Positions 13,971-14,064 of a DNA stretch of 14,064 nt are shown piece by piece. The DNA comes from Candidatus Fermentibacterota bacterium (GTDB taxonomy: Bacteria; Fermentibacterota; Fermentibacteria; Fermentibacterales; JCC-6), in assembly GCA_030607835.1 (NCBI GenBank), contig JAUWJE010000015.1, positions 1 to 14,064 on the forward strand. The letters are read 5' to 3'. Both the position numbers and the translations under genes were made by a program. The notes beneath the pieces were generated by a model that did not search any database, was not told where the DNA came from, and worked only from the letters and a program-made list of their open reading frames with translations. Within the stretch, counting starts at the first letter, position 1. Every line of letters begins with the position of its first letter.

Positions 13971-14064
13971 ATGAGAACTTCTTTGATCATATGTGTGATT
14001 CTTCTCCTGGTCTCCTGCGACAATCCGTGGGGGCCTGGTATTGCCATTACGGTTACCTCGCCAC
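13971..14064 (+). CDS. Lipoprotein, N-terminal part (3' end outside window)
   Basis: Thirty-one codons are visible before the window ends. MRTSLIICVILLLVSC is a short lipoprotein signal peptide with lipobox LVSC and Cys16, followed by DNPWGPGIAITVTSP, which probably begins a beta-rich extracytoplasmic domain. AAAAGGA is only 2 bases from ATG 13971 and AAAAAGGA about 11 bases from it; either could be the ribosome binding site. The gene starts about 45 bases past a strong terminator, so it should have its own promoter, though none is clear. The D-x-P-x-G-P-G after the Cys resembles the same region of the preceding lipoprotein. The fragment is too short for a function call. Confidence 0.8.
   Translation, partial: MRTSLIICVILLLVSCDNPWGPGIAITVTSP

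Overview
The window looks like chromosome of a Gram-negative bacterium of moderate GC content, probably an uncultured lineage in or near the FCB (Fibrobacteres-Chlorobi-Bacteroidetes) group. The pointers are a type IX secretion C-terminal sorting domain, several secreted or lipid-anchored beta-rich proteins, lipoprotein signal peptides, AAGGAGG-type ribosome binding sites and TTGACA-like -35 boxes. This placement is inference; there is no rRNA or marker gene here. I see no mobile element, CRISPR array, tRNA or phage gene.

Layout. (1) Positions 3-1404, plus strand: the end of a HAD-IB phosphatase, overlapping a PP-loop sulfurtransferase-like protein (MnmA/ThiI-like) with a C-terminal NFACT-R-like domain, then a doubtful 29-codon ORF. 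(2) Positions 1498-5988, plus strand: a tightly coupled three-gene unit. Two half-size ABC exporters form a predicted heterodimer with one degenerate ATP site, and a PflX-type radical SAM protein follows; each junction overlaps by a few bases. (3) Positions 6075-6908, plus strand: a secreted protein with a type IX sorting domain, meeting convergently at 6912-6929 with the next block. (4) Positions 6930-10351, minus strand, in transcription order: thiM (hydroxyethylthiazole kinase) behind an odd leader, a secreted beta-propeller-like protein ending at a clear intrinsic terminator, then a SurA/PpiC-like periplasmic foldase whose frame is broken by a single in-frame TAG. (5) Positions 10516-14064, plus strand: a large protein with about twelve Gly/Asp-rich repeats (probable beta-solenoid) and HEAT repeats, an FN3 lipoprotein followed by a strong terminator, and the start of another lipoprotein.

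How it fits together: most of the right two-thirds is cell-envelope business, namely secreted or anchored beta-rich proteins plus a chaperone-like foldase. The left third is housekeeping (RNA thiolation-like enzyme, phosphatase) and an export system. The points most worth a second look are the amber codon inside the foldase (7809-7811), the half-TPP-riboswitch-like leader of thiM (10357-10436), and the repeat/HEAT protein (10516-12975).
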